Of a DNA stretch of 64,000 nucleotides, positions 61,221-64,000 are shown piece by piece (position 1 is the first letter of the stretch; each line of letters begins with the position of its first letter). The notes beneath the pieces were generated by a model that made no database searches, was not told where the DNA came from, and saw nothing but the letters and a program-made list of their open reading frames with translations. The DNA is from Pedobacter terrae. GTDB taxonomy: Bacteria > Bacteroidota > Bacteroidia > Sphingobacteriales > Sphingobacteriaceae. The position numbers and the translations under genes were made by a program. The stretch covers positions 1 through 64,000 of the forward strand of contig NZ_FNCH01000026.1 in assembly GCF_900100705.1 (NCBI RefSeq), given 5' to 3'.

Positions 61221-62389
61221 AAATGATCCAAACCATGCGCTGGTACGGCCCTGATGATCTAGTTACGTTAGCCCATATTCTGCAGGCAGGCTGTACAGGG
61301 GTGGTAACGGCTTTACATCATATTGCTGTTGGCGAAATCTGGTCTCAGGAAGAAATATTAGTCCGTAAATCAGTTATCGAATCTGCGGGCCTGGTATGGG
61401 AAGTGGTGGAAAGTTTACCCGTACATGAAGACATAAAAAAGCGGCAGGGCGAATATCAGCTATGGATTGAAAATTATAAAGTCAGCCTGAAAAACCTCGC
61501 CAACTGCGGAATCAAAGTGATTACCTATAATTTCATGCCGGTATTAGACTGGATGCGGACCGATTTAAAATATAAAACCCGCACTGGCGCACTCGCTTTA
61601 AGATTTGAGAAAACGGCATTCATTGCTTTTGACCTTTATTTGTTAAACCGACCTGGTGCAGCCGCTGATTATCCACCACAAGAAGTGGAAAAAGCCAAAA
61701 GTTTCTTTGCCAAACTCACTGCACAGGAGCAAAACACTTTAATGAGCAACTGTTTACAGGGCCTGCCGGGAAGTAAAGATCATTTCACTAAAGAACAGGT
61801 ACTTACGCTGCTGGAAGGATATCAAAACATTTCTGCAGAAATACTGAGTGATAATTTAATCCGTTTTTTACAGGAAATCACACCTACGGCTGATCAAAAC
61901 GGACTCCAGTTAGCCATTCATCCGGATGATCCCCCCTACCCGATTTTAGGTTTGCCCAGAATTATGAGTACAGAAGCGCACGCGCAAAAAATATTAAAGG
62001 CGGTGCCTGCGCCATCTAATGGCATCTGTTTTTGTAGTGGTTCTTTTGGTGCCCGGCCAGATAATGATTTAAAAGGAATGATTGAACGGCTGGGAAACAA
62101 AATATATTTCCTACACCTGAGAAGCGTGCAACGGGAGGATAACGGTAACTTTTATGAAGCCAATCACCTGGAAGGAAATGCAGACATGAGCGGTTTGGTA
62201 ACAGCTATTCTAAAGCTCATGCATTCCGAAAACCGTGCTATCCCCATGCGTCCCGATCATGGCCATCAAATGCTTGATGATCTGGATAAAAATCCCTACC
62301 CGGGTTATTCTGCGATAGGAAGACTGAAAGGCCTGGCCGAACTACGCGGACTCGAATTGGGCATCAGCGAAACTTTAAAGACAAATTAA
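61217..62389 (+). CDS. uxuA: Mannonate dehydratase
   Basis: Converts D-mannonate to 2-keto-3-deoxygluconate in the cytoplasm, a step in breakdown of glucuronate released from xylan. The 390 residues match UxuA length. Recognisable parts are MRWYGPDDLVTLAHILQAGCTGVVTALHHI near the start, ITYNFMPVLDWMRTDL, LAIHPDDPPYPILGLPRI (metal ligands) and the end MRPDHGHQMLDDL. No signal peptide. It follows a palindromic operator and a 37-residue frame, and is followed by a GH43 gene after 95 bp. Partner genes (fructuronate reductase, isomerase, kinase) are not in the window and may lie to the right. Confidence 0.95.
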   Translation: MKMIQTMRWYGPDDLVTLAHILQAGCTGVVTALHHIAVGEIWSQEEILVRKSVIESAGLVWEVVESLPVHEDIKKRQGEYQLWIENYKVSLKNLANCGIKVITYNFMPVLDWMRTDLKYKTRTGALALRFEKTAFIAFDLYLLNRPGAAADYPPQEVEKAKSFFAKLTAQEQNTLMSNCLQGLPGSKDHFTKEQVLTLLEGYQNISAEILSDNLIRFLQEITPTADQNGLQLAIHPDDPPYPILGLPRIMSTEAHAQKILKAVPAPSNGICFCSGSFGARPDNDLKGMIERLGNKIYFLHLRSVQREDNGNFYEANHLEGNADMSGLVTAILKLMHSENRAIPMRPDHGHQMLDDLDKNPYPGYSAIGRLKGLAELRGLELGISETLKTN

Positions 62390-62484
62390 ATACCTGATTA
62401 GATACCTGGAAAATCTTATTTTCAGATTGTCCCAAAAAAACACATAAAAACCCGAACATATTTCTTTAATAACCAAATTTAATT

Positions 62485-64000
62485 ATGAAAAAAATCATTT
62501 ATTTATTCTTACTGTGCTTCACTACACAAGCTTTTGCACAGATAAAATTTACCAATCCCATTCTTGCCGGTTTTTATCCGGATCCAAGTATCACCAAAGT
62601 CGGTTCTGACTATTATCTGGTTAATTCTACTTTTTCTTACTTTCCGGGCATCCCTGTTTTTCACAGCAAAGATTTAAAAAATTGGAAACAGATTGGAAAT
62701 GTAATTGAGCGTAATACACAAATGACTTTTCTTGGCGATGGAACCTCACGCGGTTTGTTCGCACCGTCTATCAATTACCATAAAGGAACCTTTTATATGA
62801 CCTGTACCAACATAGATAAGGGTGGAAATTTTGTAATGACGGCTAAAAATCCTGCAGGTCCATGGAGCGACCCAATATGGCTTCGCGAAGTACGCGGAAT
62901 AGATCCATCGTTATTTTTTGATCAGGATAAGGCGTATATTGTTTACAATAGTGATGCTCCGGACAATAAGCCGCTTTACAGTGGCCACCGCACCATACGC
63001 ACCTACGAATTTGATCCAGCGACTCTCAAAGTTAAAGGGGAAGAACATTTGCTTGTAAATGGTGGAGTAGATATTTCTAAAAAACCGGTATGGATTGAGG
63101 GACCACACATTTTTAAACGGGGTGATTGGTATTATATCTGCGCTGCCGAAGGTGGCACGAGTGTAAATCATTCGCAGGTTATACTCAGAAGTCGCTCGGC
63201 TACCGGCCCATATGCACCTTATGAAAAAAATCCGATTCTAACACAACGGGATTTAGATCCGAACCGTGCAAATCCGGTTACCTCAACCGGCCATGCCGAA
63301 TTAGTTGAAGGACCTGATGGAAAAACTTATGCCATTTTTCTTGCCGTGCGTCCATATGAAGGAAATTTTTACAACACCGGAAGGGAAACTTTCATCGCAC
63401 CAGTTAAATGGACAGATGGATGGCCGGTAATCAATCCAGATTTCAAGGAAGTACAATATCAATATGAAGCGAATTTTAAAGAAGTTAAACAAAAGGGAAC
63501 GCCACCCCAAAGTGGTAATTTTTCTTATCGCACCACATTTGATAAAGGTCTGGATCAATCCCTGTTATTTTTAAGAAAAAACGACAGTTCATGGTACAAA
63601 CTGGACAAAAAAAACGGGCTAACGATGAAACTTAAGCAAGAAACCTGCATGGAAAAAGGGAATCCTGCTTTTTTAGGTAAAAGACAGCAACACATGTTCT
63701 GTTCAGCAAGTACATCACTTCATTTTTTACCGAAATCTGAAAATGAAAAAGCAGGATTTATGATCTTTCAGGGGGAATTTAATTTTTACTTTATGTGTAA
63801 ATCTCTTAAAGGAGATAAAGAGGTCATTCAGCTCTTTAAAGGCGATAAGGCTACCAACCAAATGGCATTAATTACGGAATTGCCATTGCCTAATTCATCA
63901 GCCGATCTTCAGCTGGAGATTGAAGCTAAAGGTGGTTTATATGATTTCAAATATCGTCAGGGAGGTAAGGAATGGCAAATCCTGAAAAAAGACGTTGATG
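62485..64000 (+). CDS. GH43 beta-xylosidase, cut by the window end
   Basis: The frame starts at ATG 62485 and stays open for 505 codons to the end of the window, so the C-terminus is missing. A signal peptide (about 1-19, ending AFAQ) is followed by the GH43 start NPILAGFYPDPSITKVGSDYYL with the base Asp, GIDPSLFFD with a second Asp, and VWIEGPHIFKRGDWYYI with the acid Glu. A beta-sandwich follows from about residue 325 (GNFSYRTTFDKGLDQSLLF). This layout is that of xylan 1,4-beta-xylosidases; arabinofuranosidase activity is also possible. It lies 95 bp after uxuA and is likely co-transcribed. Confidence 0.92.
   Translation, partial: MKKIIYLFLLCFTTQAFAQIKFTNPILAGFYPDPSITKVGSDYYLVNSTFSYFPGIPVFHSKDLKNWKQIGNVIERNTQMTFLGDGTSRGLFAPSINYHKGTFYMTCTNIDKGGNFVMTAKNPAGPWSDPIWLREVRGIDPSLFFDQDKAYIVYNSDAPDNKPLYSGHRTIRTYEFDPATLKVKGEEHLLVNGGVDISKKPVWIEGPHIFKRGDWYYICAAEGGTSVNHSQVILRSRSATGPYAPYEKNPILTQRDLDPNRANPVTSTGHAELVEGPDGKTYAIFLAVRPYEGNFYNTGRETFIAPVKWTDGWPVINPDFKEVQYQYEANFKEVKQKGTPPQSGNFSYRTTFDKGLDQSLLFLRKNDSSWYKLDKKNGLTMKLKQETCMEKGNPAFLGKRQQHMFCSASTSLHFLPKSENEKAGFMIFQGEFNFYFMCKSLKGDKEVIQLFKGDKATNQMALITELPLPNSSADLQLEIEAKGGLYDFKYRQGGKEWQILKKDVD

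Overview
The window looks like a chromosomal segment of a Sphingobacteriaceae bacterium, most likely Pedobacter or a close relative (Bacteroidota). The basis is the AT-rich coding style, several SusC/SusD pairs, a hybrid two-component regulator, TAnnTTTG-type promoters, a tmRNA whose tag ends in YALAA, and REP-like palindromic repeats between transcription units. No transposase, integrase, CRISPR array or tRNA gene was seen.

Positions 1-13.3 kb. After a possible gene tail and a repeat island comes katG (catalase-peroxidase). Next is a compact leftward operon: a Ser/Thr kinase, a protein with a weak FHA-like C-terminus, a 32-residue membrane microprotein, a PP2C phosphatase with an outside domain, a 1373-residue fusion of an FtsW/RodA polymerase with a class B penicillin-binding protein, an FHA protein and a second Ser/Thr kinase. 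The parts list recalls the actinobacterial fhaA-fhaB-pstP-rodA-pbpA-pknA-pknB cluster, but polymerase and transpeptidase are one polypeptide and the kinases carry no PASTA repeats. This is the most unusual system in the window.

Positions 13.3-17.6 kb. An ssrA (tmRNA) gene with terminator lies on the minus strand. It is followed on the plus strand by a GIN-domain (DUF2807) secreted protein and two tandem secreted CE1-type esterases with N-terminal E-set domains.

Positions 18-64 kb are a large glucuronoxylan-degrading region. One leftward unit holds a SusC/SusD pair and a GH115 alpha-glucuronidase; a second holds GH43 and a SASA-type acetylesterase. The core (31.5-44 kb) has the order of the known Xus system: SusC-SusD-SusC-SusD-DUF1735 protein-GH10 xylanase with an inserted carbohydrate-binding module. 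Upstream lie a hybrid two-component regulator (HTCS) and two divergent GH10 xylanases. Rightward genes add a GH3 beta-xylosidase, a GH67 alpha-glucuronidase, mannonate dehydratase (uxuA) and a GH43 cut by the window end; leftward GH95 and CE1 genes sit between them. Read together: surface GH10 enzymes and the SGBP/SusD proteins capture and cut xylan, SusC imports oligomers, esterases and GH95/GH115 strip decorations, GH67/GH43/GH3 finish to xylose and (methyl)glucuronate, and UxuA belongs to uronate catabolism.

Regulation visible in the sequence: a CAATCGATTG palindrome (LacI-family style) occurs near three catabolic units although no LacI gene is present, and a 17-bp element is shared, with one mismatch, by the HTCS upstream region and the xusA upstream region. 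All family assignments come from reading motifs by eye; no database search was run.
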